Assembly (NCBI GenBank): GCA_016185555.1
Contig: JACPNI010000090.1
Coordinates: 1-12,574, forward strand
Reading direction: 5' to 3'
Source of the DNA: Candidatus Woesearchaeota archaeon
GTDB taxonomy: Archaea; Nanobdellota; Nanobdellia; SCGC-AAA011-G17; JACPNG01
Length of the DNA: 12,574 nucleotides
Shown: piece by piece, positions 11,768-12,574 of the stretch
Layout: each line of letters opens with the position of its first letter
How positions within the stretch are numbered: the stretch's first letter is position 1
Translations under genes and position numbers: made by a program
The notes under the pieces: generated by a model
Database searches by the model: none
What the model saw: only the letters and a program-made list of their open reading frames with translations
Told to the model about the DNA's origin: nothing

Positions 11768-12513
11768 CTTTTTACCTCAATTGAAACTGCATTTTCATTA
11801 ACCCTTATATACCGCGGGCATATGGTATATTCTAATTTTTTATCATTGCAATATTTAATTATACCTTCTTTTTCTTCTATGTTATTAAATTTTACTACAA
11901 CAACCAGTCCTTCTTTATTTTTATGGATGATATCATAATTATTTAAGTCTTTTTTAATCTTTTTGCAGGTATTTATTAAAAACCTTCTTCTTTTGTTTAA
12001 GTTTAATATTTTTTCTTTCAGATCATTTATCTTGTTTAAATCAAAGTTTTCTTCTACCTCTAGTTTTCTATCTGATGCAATGAATCCTCCATATCCAAGA
12101 TTAATTGGCTTCCATTTGCTAAAACTGCCTACAATTATATCGCCAAATCTCGCTTCCTTTGTTCCTATTGAGCCGGAAACATCATTTATGACAACGCACT
12201 TTCTATCCCTGCAGGTATCCAAGATTTCATGCATGTTTTGTAATGCAATGTAACCACTTAAACTATTTACCAATAGCACTGAGTTTTCATCAGCTTTTTC
12301 TTTTAAGTCATTTAAATCAATCAAGCCATAGTCTGTTTTAACTTCCATGTTTCCAAATTTTTTATAACTTAGCCATCCACCCTGGTCTTGGATTATCACT
12401 TTTTGCTTATTTAATTTATTTAAGACTTCTTTTATTGAATTATCGCAAGAGTCCATTAAATAGATATTTTCCTTATTTGCTAAGTTCTTTAATAGATACT
12501 TAACTTCTCGCAT
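11761..12513 (-). CDS. Compact PLP-dependent aminotransferase-like protein (fold type I, DegT-like)
   Basis: A 250-residue protein. The stretch from about residue 107 (VVINDVSGSIGTKEARFGD) to 146 (SFSKWKPINLGYGGFIAS) resembles the cofactor region of fold-type I PLP enzymes, best the DegT/DnrJ/EryC1 group: D111 fits the aspartate that contacts the pyridine nitrogen, and K135 the Schiff-base lysine, followed by a Gly-rich turn. Upstream, LIDLNDLKEKADENSVLLVNSLSG looks like the large-domain strand before it. DegT enzymes have about 370-400 residues, so this one is reduced, with a shortened C-terminal domain (about 150-250). Substrate is unknown, and it may have lost catalysis. A TATA-like box 30 nt upstream suggests a leaderless mRNA. 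It overlaps the zinc-ribbon gene by 7 nt. The superfamily is likely; the function is not known. Confidence 0.7.
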   Translation of the reverse strand: MREVKYLLKNLANKENIYLMDSCDNSIKEVLNKLNKQKVIIQDQGGWLSYKKFGNMEVKTDYGLIDLNDLKEKADENSVLLVNSLSGYIALQNMHEILDTCRDRKCVVINDVSGSIGTKEARFGDIIVGSFSKWKPINLGYGGFIASDRKLEVEENFDLNKINDLKEKILNLNKRRRFLINTCKKIKKDLNNYDIIHKNKEGLVVVVKFNNIEEKEGIIKYCNDKKLEYTICPRYIRVNENAVSIEVKRC

Positions 12514-12535
12514 ACCTTAAACTCAAAAATCAAGC

Positions 12536-12547
12536 TTTATAAATCTT
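12536..12547 (-). promoter_or_regulatory. TATA-like promoter element of the PLP-like/zinc-ribbon unit
   Basis: AAGATTTATAAA on the minus strand, identical over 12 bases to the element before the uL3 operon. The core lies about 25-30 nt upstream of the ATG at 12513, which puts the transcription start at or next to the start codon; the mRNA is therefore predicted to be leaderless. No Shine-Dalgarno sequence precedes the ATG, which agrees. Confidence 0.6.
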
Positions 12548-12574
12548 AATTAAACTAAAAATACTAATAGTCCC

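Overview
The window is an AT-rich piece of archaeal chromosome. It is dominated by one long ribosomal-protein operon on the minus strand, of the archaeal S10/spc type. Archaeal identity follows from proteins bacteria lack (eS4, eL19, eL32, the RNase P protein Rpp29/Pop4, the SUI1 factor aIF1, an HMf-type histone), from TATA-like promoter elements, and from the gene order L29-SUI1-Rpp29-S17. Small proteins, very short spacers, AT richness and a 76-residue uS14 make a DPANN lineage (Woesearchaeota/Pacearchaeota-like) plausible. That placement is inference; no tree was made.

Layout, read in the direction of transcription from about 11033 down to 1: uL3, uL4, uL23, uL2, an unrecognised 126-codon gene, uS19, uL22, uS3, uL29, aIF1, Rpp29, uS17, uL14, uL24, eS4, uL5, uS14, uS8, uL6, eL32, eL19, uL18, and the start of uS5, which runs off the left edge. 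These 23 cistrons are separated by -14 to +7 nt, except for one 47-nt gap between uS3 and uL29. Several junctions are 4-nt ATGA overlaps, so this is almost certainly one polycistronic, translationally coupled unit making ribosomal subunits, an initiation factor and an RNase P subunit together.

The operon starts in a 233-bp divergent intergenic region (10909-11141), with a histone gene leaving in the other direction. The uL3 side has a TATA-like box about 150 nt upstream of the start codon, leaving a predicted leader of about 125 nt with a GC-rich hairpin. Converging on the histone and overlapping its stop by 4 bp is a two-gene minus-strand unit: a compact PLP-enzyme-like protein and, overlapping it by 7 nt, a double zinc-ribbon protein.

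Points worth a second look: (1) the acidic unknown gene seamlessly inserted between uL2 and uS19, where the usual archaeal order has nothing; (2) uS3, whose N-terminus is in a different frame from the rest and lacks about 13 residues, with the break at a small interrupted palindrome; (3) the structured uL3 leader, whose promoter shares a 12-nt sequence with that of the PLP-like gene; (4) an A18 run inside uL5; (5) the short PLP-like protein and its zinc-ribbon partner. No tRNA, rRNA, CRISPR array or insertion sequence was recognised.
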